A stretch of 64,000 nt of DNA. Source: CASFRF01 sp031549345 (GTDB lineage: Bacteria; Verrucomicrobiota; Lentisphaeria; Victivallales; Victivallaceae). The stretch covers positions 1 to 64,000 of the forward strand of contig JAVBPY010000003.1 in the NCBI GenBank assembly GCA_031549345.1, read 5' to 3'. A program made the translations under genes and the position numbers. The notes beneath the pieces were generated by a model, which did not search any database, had not been told where the DNA came from, and saw only the letters and a list, made by a program, of their open reading frames with translations. Shown in pieces: positions 1 to 7,714 of this stretch. Numbering within the stretch: the first letter of the stretch is position 1; every line of letters begins with the position of its first letter.

Positions 1-2
1 TC

Positions 3-74
3 ATCACCGAAGGCCACATCGTGAAAAGCGATCCGCGCACCGGCTATTTTGCCGAGCGGGTCAGCATGGCCTGA
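3..74 (+). CDS. C-terminal end of an unidentified protein (5' truncated by window)
   Basis: The window opens inside a coding frame. Reading from base 3, the last 23 codons end in ...SDPRTGYFAERVSMA and a TGA stop at 72-74. A strong intrinsic terminator follows 17 bases later, which supports this being the true end of a plus-strand gene. The visible tail is too short to assign to a family. The frame and stop are seen directly; everything upstream is outside the window. Confidence 0.55.
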   Translation: MTEGHIVKSDPRTGYFAERVSMA

Positions 75-91
75 CCCCCACGTTCCAGGAC

Positions 92-123
92 GCGGCGCGC
101 CAGCTACGGCGCGCCGCTTTTTT
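92..123 (+). terminator. Intrinsic terminator
   Basis: A perfect 10-bp GC stem (92-101 pairs with 108-117) closes a 6-nt loop and is followed by six T residues. It ends the plus-strand gene whose stop lies at 72-74. Confidence 0.9.
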
Positions 124-138
124 GTTGGGCCGAAACAG

Positions 139-166
139 TTGCAATTGCCTGCCGATGCATTATAGT
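139..166 (+). promoter_or_regulatory. Sigma70-type promoter
   Basis: TTGCAA (139-144), 16-bp spacer, TATAGT (161-166). It directly precedes the frame at 205 and the large membrane/hydrolase gene at 399 and probably drives both. Confidence 0.65.
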
Positions 167-204
167 AATTTCAAACGACCCGTGAACGCCAAGGAAAACA
201 GCCC

Positions 205-402
205 ATGACGCTCTTTCGCATCGAATCATTGAGCCTTCTGCATGCGCGTCGGAACTTCCCGCCATCGTTTGTACGACGTCGGGCTGAACGCCGGGGAATA
301 TTATCTGGCGATCGCCTCCGCCGATTCGGGCAAAGGAAAATACAACACCGAATACGAATTAATATGCATGCATATCGCCTAAAAAAGGAGCATGGGAAAT
401 GA
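205..402 (+). pseudogene. Probable remnant of a secreted PPC-like domain gene
   Basis: The 65-codon frame at 205 has a promoter and an AAGGA site 9 nt upstream, but its product is arginine-rich and unlike a normal protein. A different frame, 242-382, encodes a sensible tail, ...LNAGEYYLAIASADSGKGK. That tail resembles the end of bacterial pre-peptidase C-terminal (PPC) domains, in which a xLxAGxYYLxV motif is common. The likeliest reading is a degraded, frameshifted end of a secreted PPC-domain protein lying between an intact promoter and the next gene. The 205 frame stops in a 4-nt ATGA overlap with the gene at 399, so it could also serve as a short translated leader. Family resemblance is from memory and weak. 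Confidence 0.3.
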
Positions 403-3400
403 GCGAAGCTACCGCGAAGAAGGATTTTACGCCTTCGGACCTTGTCCGTTTCCTTTACAACAGCAACCCGTTTTACCTCATCAGCGCGGCGATCGTCCTT
501 TACGCGCAAACGGTGGTCTTCCGCACGGGGGGGATCGACGGGAGCACGCTTGTTCCCTTGGGCTTGAACGCGGCGTTCACGCTTCTTCTGGCGGCGACGT
601 CGGTCTTCATCGTCCGTTGGGGGCGGGTGTGGGACGACGCGCGTTCGATCTTTATGTGCATCCTTCTTTTGCTGATGGTGCAGTCGGTCAGTGCCGACAG
701 CGAAGCGCTGGACGGCAACCTCGCCGGACGCGCGTATCTTGCGGCGGGATTCTTTTTTTCGCTGGGGGTGCTCGAAAGCATCCGGCGGCAGCTCGCCATC
801 CGCTTTCCGCGCGGCTTTCTTGCCGGCATGTACACCGTTTTCGGCGCGTTTTTTGCCTTCCCCCTCATCCTTGGGGAATTGATTCTCCGTTTTCCCGACA
901 ACAAAGCCCCCTCGATGTGGTGCATCCTCGCTTTTCCGCTGGTTATGAGCATCCTTTTCGCGGCGGGGTTCTTCCCGGCGGCGCGACGCGGAAACCAATG
1001 CGCGGAAGGGAGCAACACCCCGTGGCGCGCGCCGTTTTTCCCGTGGTCGGCGGCGGTCATGCTGTGGGTGGGCATCGTTTTCCGTACATACCTTGTTACA
1101 ATTTCGTTCCACACGGCCCACGGAAAACTCGGCAATTTCGGAACATTGGAGAGCGGGTTCGGCATGTACATGCTCCTGCCGCCAATTTGGGCCGCCCTCT
1201 TCCTCATTACGGAATACCAGAAGGCGAACCGTGTGGAATGCCCGGCGGTCGTCTACATTCTTCCCCCCGTTCTTCTTCTGGGGGCAATCGTCCGGGATTT
1301 TCCGCCCCATGCGTTCTGGCAGTTCCGGCGGATGATCTTCGTGCACGGGCTCACGCCGGCGGCGCTTGCGTTCGCATCCCTTGCGTTGTTCTATCTCTAT
1401 GCGTGGCTGCGGCGCTTCAAAGGCTGCGACGTCGCCTTGTTCCTGACGCTGCTGACGGCAATTCTTTTTCGCGTCGGCTCTCCATGTTGTCTTCTTGTCG
1501 CGGGGAGTGCGGCCATGCTGCTTCTGGTCCGTTTTCTTATTTGCGACAACAACACGTTTACTCGCACCCTCTGCGCGGTGGGCGCGGTGGTGTTCGCGGG
1601 GGTGCTCTGCCGTAACGTAATTCCGTGGCTGGTTCCCATCCACACAGGCATGGCAGTCGTCATGGCAATCGCCCTTATCGGGCGCGAAGAGGGGATTCGC
1701 GAATTCCGGCGTGTCGTCGGCGTCCTCGCCTTTCTGTTTCTGTTTGTGATGTTGGCCATTTACGTTGCGCCGAAAAAGAACCTGAACATTCCTGTGCCGT
1801 ATTTCTGGTTTGCCTTGGAATGGGTGATGGGCGTTGCGTTCGCCCTGCTGGCGCGCGACCGCTTTTTCTACTGGCTCCTGGGGGGATACGGCGCACTGGC
1901 CGGCGGCGGGCTTTTGTGGCGTTTTTATGCGGAAGTCCGCCATTTTAAAGGTGTTTCGGTGTTGTTCTGGGCGGTGTTTTTCTTTATCGGCGCGTTTTTA
2001 ATCAGCCTCCGCAAAGGGTGGAGGAAAAAATTTGGAAAAGAAACAAACAAAGAAGAACCCCAAGAGGAGAAGACCGTGTCGACCATTGTTTTGAACGAGG
2101 ATTTTGAAAATTTCATGGCTTGCTACCCGCCGGAGGCGATGTGCGAGGAAGGCTTGCGCAAACAAATCGACACCTACGCCACAGGCCAGGTCGGCCAGCT
2201 GAATTATTGCGTCAACGGGATGCGCGCGCTGTACGCGAGCAAGGTTTGGGAACCTTTGTGGCACGGCATCGAACGGGGTGAAGACGGCCTCCCCCGTTCC
2301 CGAGGAAAAGTGGTGGAGGACACGCCGCTGCCGATGCGCAAAAACGCCCTCAATTGCCGCCTGCTCAGCGAAGTCGTCCCCGAACATTTCCAGTACAGGA
2401 TCGACTATGGACGAAGCCGCGGCCTCCGGATGTTTCTCAGCATGCGGATGAACGACCTCCATTGGATTCCCCTCCCGGACGCCCAGCTTTGCAGCGATTT
2501 CTGGCGCGAACACACCCAAAGTTATCGCGCCCCCTACCAAGCCAAATGGCCGGGGAAAGCACTCGACTACGCGGATCCGGAGGTGTACGATCACTTTATG
2601 AAGCTGGCGCTGGAGATTCTGGAGCGCTACGCGCCCGATGGCCTGGAGCTCGACTGGATGCGGAGTCCTCCGTGCTTCCGCCCCGGCGCGGAGGAGGCGG
2701 GGATGGAGATTCTGACTCGCTTCATGCAGGAGGTTCGCGCGGCGGCCGATGCGGCGGGGCAGCGTCGCGGGCGCCGCATCGAGCTCTCAGTGCGCATGCC
2801 GAGCCGCCCGGACGACGCGCGCCGGATGGGGTTCGATGTGGTCGCATGGGCGCGCGCCGGCTGGATCAGCCAGGTTACCGTCGGCTCCTATTGGGGGGTT
2901 ACCGATTTCGATCCGCAGCTTGAGCTGTGGCGGATGCTTCTTCCAACGCACGTTGTCCTCGCGGCGGGGATCGAGATCGATTGCCGCGCCCATCCCGGGA
3001 TGGCCTTCGGCTTCACCAATTCGGCGGAGGTGGTGCGCGGGTTCGCCGCCTCGTTCCTGTACCGCGGGGCGGGCCTGATCTATTTGTTCAACCACATGGA
3101 CGGACGCGCCGGGATGACCGACAAGGCGGCATGGAAACAAATACTGGGCGAAGTCGGCGCGCGCGAAACGGTCGAGCCTCTCCCCCGCCGGCACATCGTA
3201 ACATTTGCCGACGAAATCTGCCGGGCCGAAGGAATGCGCATTGACGCGGTCCTCCCCCTTGCTCCTTCGGAATCGTATCCGGGAATCCGTCTCAACGTCG
3301 GCGGTGGAACGGCGGGGCGCAGGGCGAAACTTGTTCTGGGATTCGCGGAGGAGAAAACACCGGAAATTGCGTTCGACATCCGCCTGAACGGGATACAGGT

Positions 3401-3572
3401 CGCTCCGTTCCTCGTGGAGGACTCGTTGCCGGAGTGCCCGCCGGACGTGCGCTCCGGCGCGGTCTTCGCCCTCCCGGAAGGAGCGCTGCGCGATGGCGAC
3501 AATCTCCTTGAGTTCGGCGGGCCCAACTCGGAAAATGTGGAAATCGTCTGGTGCGAGATCATCATTATCTAA
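399..3572 (+). CDS. Polytopic membrane protein fused to a TIM-barrel glycoside-hydrolase-like domain
   Basis: This 1057-residue protein begins at ATG 399, 8 nt after AAGGAG. Residues about 20-545 form roughly 18 hydrophobic segments. A charged linker (about 548-560) leads to a soluble domain at about 565-930 with features of TIM-barrel glycosidase-like proteins, including GLELDWMRSP where a strand-end acid would sit and VVAWARAGWISQVTVGSYW. A beta-rich C-terminal module (about 940-1057) looks carbohydrate-binding-like. No specific glycosidase family or catalytic pair can be assigned. The soluble part could face either side of the membrane. An in-frame GTG at 2076 has its own AAGAGGAG site 6 nt upstream, so the hydrolase-like domain may also be made alone. 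The function is unknown; a role in surface polysaccharide handling is inference. Confidence 0.7.
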   Translation: MSEATAKKDFTPSDLVRFLYNSNPFYLISAAIVLYAQTVVFRTGGIDGSTLVPLGLNAAFTLLLAATSVFIVRWGRVWDDARSIFMCILLLLMVQSVSADSEALDGNLAGRAYLAAGFFFSLGVLESIRRQLAIRFPRGFLAGMYTVFGAFFAFPLILGELILRFPDNKAPSMWCILAFPLVMSILFAAGFFPAARRGNQCAEGSNTPWRAPFFPWSAAVMLWVGIVFRTYLVTISFHTAHGKLGNFGTLESGFGMYMLLPPIWAALFLITEYQKANRVECPAVVYILPPVLLLGAIVRDFPPHAFWQFRRMIFVHGLTPAALAFASLALFYLYAWLRRFKGCDVALFLTLLTAILFRVGSPCCLLVAGSAAMLLLVRFLICDNNTFTRTLCAVGAVVFAGVLCRNVIPWLVPIHTGMAVVMAIALIGREEGIREFRRVVGVLAFLFLFVMLAIYVAPKKNLNIPVPYFWFALEWVMGVAFALLARDRFFYWLLGGYGALAGGGLLWRFYAEVRHFKGVSVLFWAVFFFIGAFLISLRKGWRKKFGKETNKEEPQEEKTVSTIVLNEDFENFMACYPPEAMCEEGLRKQIDTYATGQVGQLNYCVNGMRALYASKVWEPLWHGIERGEDGLPRSRGKVVEDTPLPMRKNALNCRLLSEVVPEHFQYRIDYGRSRGLRMFLSMRMNDLHWIPLPDAQLCSDFWREHTQSYRAPYQAKWPGKALDYADPEVYDHFMKLALEILERYAPDGLELDWMRSPPCFRPGAEEAGMEILTRFMQEVRAAADAAGQRRGRRIELSVRMPSRPDDARRMGFDVVAWARAGWISQVTVGSYWGVTDFDPQLELWRMLLPTHVVLAAGIEIDCRAHPGMAFGFTNSAEVVRGFAASFLYRGAGLIYLFNHMDGRAGMTDKAAWKQILGEVGARETVEPLPRRHIVTFADEICRAEGMRIDAVLPLAPSESYPGIRLNVGGGTAGRRAKLVLGFAEEKTPEIAFDIRLNGIQVAPFLVEDSLPECPPDVRSGAVFALPEGALRDGDNLLEFGGPNSENVEIVWCEIIII

Positions 3573-3585
3573 AGGAATTCAGTGT

Positions 3586-4374
3586 ATGAATGGGATTCCA
3601 TTTTATGCCGATTCACGACGCAGCATCTACGTCGCTCCGGAGATTGCGCCTCAAAAACTCCGGAAAGCCGTCCGCGGCTACATTCCGTGGGAAGCCGATC
3701 CGGAGGTTATTCTTCTGGTGGATGACACTGTTTGCGGGGGCGGCGGCAACGGGTTGGCCGTTACGCGGAAGGCCGTTTACGGCAAGCCGCTCTGCGGATC
3801 GTCGTTCGCGATTCCTTTGGCGGAGATTGAGGTTGCGGAGGAGCGGAACTATTCGATTTTTTTCGGTCCGCACTGTTCGTACCATTTTTCCGGCCTCTCC
3901 CGCGCCGACATTCGAATGATCGGGGATGGAATCCTCCGACTTGCGGAAACGGCGCGGCGGGAACCGCATGCTCCGCACAACCCCTTTGCCGCCTGCCGGG
4001 CCGATTCGATTTTTCTTGCCCCATTCATTCCCGTGGAAAAACTTAAAAATGCCCTTGGCGCCTATGCGCCCGGAACGCCGGAGAAAGATGTCCTCCTCCT
4101 TTTGGACATCAGCGTTTTCGGTTCCGCCAAGGCGGGGCTTCTGCTTACGCAAAACGGACTTTGCGCCCGCGACACCGCGTCCGATTCTTTGCGCATCGCG
4201 TTCTCCAACATCCGAAGTTGCCGCCGCAACGAGCGCGATCTTTTTCTGAACGAGCTCCCTTGTCTGAAGCGTATCGCCCTTAAATCCGATGTCCTTCAGA
4301 CCCTCTGTGACGCTATCGACGCTCACGCCCGTCAATTCCACCCGGAATTTAGTGGAAATCAGGGCACTGTATAA
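3586..4374 (+). CDS. Protein with two tandem copies of a small beta domain (PH-like?)
   Basis: The protein has 262 residues. ATG 3586 is chosen because AAGGA lies 9 nt upstream; an in-frame ATG 93 bases earlier would overlap the preceding gene. The sequence is an internal duplication. Each half (about 1-125 and 135-255) reads x-APxI-x-KLxxAxxxY, then D-hydrophobic LLLxDxxVxGxxxxGLxxT, then a strand and a short helix (compare EVILLVDDTVCGGGGNGLAV with DVLLLLDISVFGSAKAGLLL). This strand pattern recalls bacterial PH-like stress-associated domains, but I cannot name the family. It lacks a signal peptide and membrane segments, so it is probably cytoplasmic. It lies 13 bases after the membrane/hydrolase gene, probably in the same operon. 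Confidence 0.75.
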   Translation: MNGIPFYADSRRSIYVAPEIAPQKLRKAVRGYIPWEADPEVILLVDDTVCGGGGNGLAVTRKAVYGKPLCGSSFAIPLAEIEVAEERNYSIFFGPHCSYHFSGLSRADIRMIGDGILRLAETARREPHAPHNPFAACRADSIFLAPFIPVEKLKNALGAYAPGTPEKDVLLLLDISVFGSAKAGLLLTQNGLCARDTASDSLRIAFSNIRSCRRNERDLFLNELPCLKRIALKSDVLQTLCDAIDAHARQFHPEFSGNQGTV

Positions 4375-4469
4375 CGTGTCAAAAATGAAATGACGGGCAA
4401 ATGACGGGACTCCTTCCGTCATAATAACGGCAAATGCGATAGAGCGCTGGTGGCGCTGGACCGGGGGTT

Positions 4470-4655
4470 GCGGTGTTACGGAATCCCTTCGGGGCGGTCC
4501 CCATTCCCATGCTAACCCACCCACCCCAAATAATACAACGGGTACAGGGCCATACGGCTCTGTTGCGCCGCAAGGCGCCGAGGGGGTGTGGGGGACAAAG
4601 GGCCCACCACTCTCCCAGCGCTCATACTCCGACATGGTTGCGCCGTAAAGGGTCT
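4470..4655 (+). repeat. Dispersed intergenic repeat, copy A
   Basis: This stretch is closely related to 14400-14660 read on the other strand. Shared blocks include GTTACGGAATCCCTTCGGGG, then a spacer, AATAATACAACRGGTACAG, TTGCGCCGCAAGGCGCCGAG and AAAGGGCCCACCAC. It contains one complete unit of about 75 bp (4563-4637) starting with the near-palindrome TTGCGCCGCAAGGCGC, and the start of a second. No gene fits here. The rest of the 4375-4674 gap holds only a small TGACGG/CCGTCA hairpin just after the stop at 4374. Confidence 0.8.
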
Positions 4656-4674
4656 AGAATATTTCCAGGAAAAA

Positions 4675-5637
4675 TCAGCGGCGGTTGGGCGTCCACTTCC
4701 AAACGGAAGTGTCGCTTTTTCCTTCCAAGTCGCTGTTGAGAATGGAGAAAAAATCCAATCCGGTCATGGCTTCGACGGCATCCACCGTAACGGCGAAGTC
4801 GGCGAGGGGGCGTTTGGAACCCGCGTTGGGGAGAACAAACCCGAGCATGGCGGGGGGCTTGGCGTTGGGCGCGTAAATCACCTTGTAGTACGCGTGGGGG
4901 ATGGTTACACGGTTGGCGCCGATTGATTTGGGATCGGGGTCGAACACGGGCCCTGTAACGATGTGAAGCGTTCCATGGTCCACGGCCCAATCCCGCACTT
5001 TTTCTTCCAGGAGGCGCCAGATACCGCGATTAAAGTCCGGGTTCTGTGGCGACATATTGGAAAAATAAAAACTTTCGGACATTGTTTTGGAGGACCACGC
5101 CATATCGGCCGCAGGGGCGAGGTGTCCGCGGTCGAAGCCGCTTTTCGCGTAATCCTCCTGCCGCGCGGACCCCGTCGAGATGTAGGGATCAACGCGGAAG
5201 TCATCGGTGCGGGATGCGGTTTTTTTGCGGACTTCGTCCGCCGTCAGCGTGTAGGCAACCCACAAGGGCTGTTCGTGCTGTTCGCTGTAGCCCAGGGCGT
5301 AGCCGCGTCTGTCGAGGACAACGTCGGTCATTTTCGGTACGCCCAAACGGAGATTGTCGTAGGGCGACGCGGCGGCATCCAATGGGGAGGAAACCGTAAT
5401 GGTACGGTCCTCCACATGGAATAAAATATCCCGCAGGGTATAGGCTTTGCTCCGCAACGACTGATAGAACGGGATGCTGTCGGCGTGTTTCTCCGCCATG
5501 CCGATTCCGGCGGCGCCTCCGCCGAAGAAGAGAAATACGGCCGCGCCCAGCAACAGCCCTTTCCGCCTGCGTGGCGGAGGGGCTGCGGCTTTTCGCGGCG
5601 CGGATTTCGCGGATCGTCCGCGCTTGTTCGCCGCCAT
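4675..5637 (-). CDS. Membrane-anchored DNA/RNA non-specific endonuclease (NUC1 family)
   Basis: The protein has 320 residues. A basic, proline-rich N-terminus (1-27) precedes one hydrophobic segment (about 28-48), suggesting a type II anchor with the nuclease outside the cytoplasm. The catalytic motif DRGHLAPAAD spans 169-178, with His171 as general base. FNRGIWRLLE follows at about 202-211 and supplies the metal-binding Asn, matching the Serratia nuclease/EndoG fold. The family cleaves single- and double-stranded DNA and RNA using Mg2+. The start lies 3 bases after the stop of the toroid-protein gene, so the two are probably co-translated. Likely jobs are nutrient scavenging from DNA or degradation of extracellular nucleic acid; either is inference. 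Confidence 0.9.
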   Translation of the reverse strand: MAANKRGRSAKSAPRKAAAPPPRRRKGLLLGAAVFLFFGGGAAGIGMAEKHADSIPFYQSLRSKAYTLRDILFHVEDRTITVSSPLDAAASPYDNLRLGVPKMTDVVLDRRGYALGYSEQHEQPLWVAYTLTADEVRKKTASRTDDFRVDPYISTGSARQEDYAKSGFDRGHLAPAADMAWSSKTMSESFYFSNMSPQNPDFNRGIWRLLEEKVRDWAVDHGTLHIVTGPVFDPDPKSIGANRVTIPHAYYKVIYAPNAKPPAMLGFVLPNAGSKRPLADFAVTVDAVEAMTGLDFFSILNSDLEGKSDTSVWKWTPNRR

Positions 5638-5640
5638 ATC

Positions 5641-7698
5641 TTATGGGGTGAGTTTGCGGTTTTCGACGCGCCGGGAGTACGGCTTTTCTTCCGGGAGCCC
5701 GCGCGAGCCGATCATCCAGCGGGCGACCGGGTAGGAATTGATTTCCAACGAATCGCCCCACGGGAAGAAGGGTTTCTGGTGGGCGACGTTGCCGGAGAGG
5801 AGCGGCAGCGTGTTGGCGTCGAGCTGGTTTGATTCCAAAATCGGCTTTGCCACGGTACGGCCGTCCACGGCGCGGGTCTGCACGCCGAAGGGAGAGGGGG
5901 AGTACACCACATCGAACTCCACATCGTCCCGGCGGTACGACAAGTAACGCATGGAGCCGCAAAACTGATCGCGCAAAAGAGCCCGCGACATCGCAAAGTG
6001 AAATTCCTCCAGTGAATCCCATCCGTCTTTGTCGGCGATCGTGAAAACAAAACCGTTGAACACCATTTCCAGCGCGGCGGCGTTGAAGACGAAAGGGCGC
6101 TCCGCTTCGAAGTTCACCAACTCCAAAACTTCGTAATTCGGATACTGCGCGAAGCGCACGGCGGCGCGGCGTGGAAGGTTGGTCGGAAGGAGGGGTTGAA
6201 CATGGATGTACACTTCGCCCGCCTCGACGGACACCGGATCGACGTCCGCGCTCTCCCCCGTCGCGCCGTCCCGGACGGGGCCGGAACCGATGATCGAACG
6301 CGTGATTTTCCCGTAATGCGCCGGAAAAATCAGGTTCATGACCAACTTATTGGTGGTAACGGGAGCGTGTTTCAAGTTCGGAATCGAGAGGAGCGCCGCG
6401 ACGTTGTCTTTCTGGATGGTATAGCACCAGCCGCGATGGGAAACGAAACGTTCTCCCGCGAATTTGCCGTCGCGCGAGGTGTCCATAAGGCCGACGGGCT
6501 GGTCGCCGAAGGTGTAGCGGTAGAACACGGTCGCCGCGTCGCGGAAGCTTTTGACTTCCGGCACGCGCTTGTATGTCGCGTAAAGCTGCGCTGTCTGTTC
6601 GCCGCCGCACATCGGAATATCCACCGTCCCCAGGGAGAAGGATTCTTCCATGTACGTTGTCGTCGCATATTCTCCGCAATGACCTTCGAAAAAGCCCATC
6701 GCCTCGGCCCGCCCCTTCAGGCGGGCGGGGTAGGTGCGCGAACTCGCCAGCAGCGCGAGCGATTCCGGGAGGTGGAAATGTGCGTCGATCATATCGCAGA
6801 ATTCGCAGATGCTCTGGATGTAGCAGCCTTCAAAATGAATTACTTCCGTCCCGTCCGGGGAGAAGTAGCTTTTCAAAAGATCGCGCCCGGTAACTTCCGG
6901 ACCGAACATCAGCCAGAAAAGGAGCTGGAGCGAATGGTTGTGCCCCGCGTAATCCACAGCGTAAGCGCGCGACTGCGGCCCCGCCGCGTGGAGGGTGCCG
7001 GGATGGTAGTGGAGCAATATTTCCGCCCACATCCGGTGTTCGCAATCGAGCGCGACCTGGCGCACGGCGGGGTCGGTGGCGAGGTCCGCGATCTTCGCCA
7101 GGCTCGCAAGCGTAACCGCCGAGTAGGTGGAGGAGTTGAATTCACTCGCCCATCCGGCGCGGGAAAGGAGCCGCCGGAACTGGTTCAAGTTCCAGACTCC
7201 GTGGGTATAGGCGTGTTCGTTCTGGAGAATTTCGCCGCCGAGGATTAAGCCCTTGGTCGCCATCATCGGCATGTTGTCATTCGCGCCGTGGAACTGGAAA
7301 TCGCTTTGGGCGGAGCCTTCGTACGTTTGGAACACCTGGCGCGTCTGCCACTCCATGACTTCCCGCGCCTTGGGCGTCAGGCGGTCGTGGAATTCGAACA
7401 AAAGCCCGGCGAAGGTGTTCGACTGGAAGATATTGAACTTTTGCCCGCCGCTTGTTCTGTTGATGCCTTTGTAAAATTGCGCTGGGGCGTCGTGGTAACG
7501 GCCCGCCATTTTGTTGGCCAAGGCAATGTCTTCGGCATTCCCCGTATAAAGAGCAGGGAGCACCCAGACCGGTTCGCGGTAGGGGGGGTTGAGCTGGGGG
7601 ATGTTGCCCACACCCTCCGCATCCACGTATTTTCTGAGTTCTTGACGAGTGCGCGCAAAAAACGCTTCGCGACGGGCGGCTACGGATGCATTTTCCAT
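5641..7698 (-). CDS. Alpha/alpha-toroid protein, heparinase/lyase-like, function unknown
   Basis: The protein has 685 residues. ATG 7698 is preferred over a TTG 9 nt upstream because CAGGAG sits 9 nt before it. There is no signal peptide. The first roughly 380 residues are helix-rich with aromatic helix ends (WNLNQFRRLLSRAGWASEF, HPGTLHAAGPQSRAYAVDYA), the pattern of (alpha/alpha)6 toroids seen in heparinase II/III-type lyases and several glycosidases. The remainder is beta-rich, as in the sandwich domains of those lyases. His and Tyr residues in GPQSRAYAVDYAGHNHS are candidate active-site residues, but no family signature can be claimed. It sits between the secreted ThuA-like protein and the nuclease on the same strand, probably in one operon. 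Confidence 0.7.
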   Translation of the reverse strand: MENASVAARREAFFARTRQELRKYVDAEGVGNIPQLNPPYREPVWVLPALYTGNAEDIALANKMAGRYHDAPAQFYKGINRTSGGQKFNIFQSNTFAGLLFEFHDRLTPKAREVMEWQTRQVFQTYEGSAQSDFQFHGANDNMPMMATKGLILGGEILQNEHAYTHGVWNLNQFRRLLSRAGWASEFNSSTYSAVTLASLAKIADLATDPAVRQVALDCEHRMWAEILLHYHPGTLHAAGPQSRAYAVDYAGHNHSLQLLFWLMFGPEVTGRDLLKSYFSPDGTEVIHFEGCYIQSICEFCDMIDAHFHLPESLALLASSRTYPARLKGRAEAMGFFEGHCGEYATTTYMEESFSLGTVDIPMCGGEQTAQLYATYKRVPEVKSFRDAATVFYRYTFGDQPVGLMDTSRDGKFAGERFVSHRGWCYTIQKDNVAALLSIPNLKHAPVTTNKLVMNLIFPAHYGKITRSIIGSGPVRDGATGESADVDPVSVEAGEVYIHVQPLLPTNLPRRAAVRFAQYPNYEVLELVNFEAERPFVFNAAALEMVFNGFVFTIADKDGWDSLEEFHFAMSRALLRDQFCGSMRYLSYRRDDVEFDVVYSPSPFGVQTRAVDGRTVAKPILESNQLDANTLPLLSGNVAHQKPFFPWGDSLEINSYPVARWMIGSRGLPEEKPYSRRVENRKLTP

Positions 7699-7714
7699 GA
7701 TTGACAACTCCTGA

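Noticed and set aside
4470..4655. Considered as a CRISPR-like array because of repeated units
   Set aside because: Units of about 75 bp are contiguous, without unique spacers, and there are no cas genes in the window.
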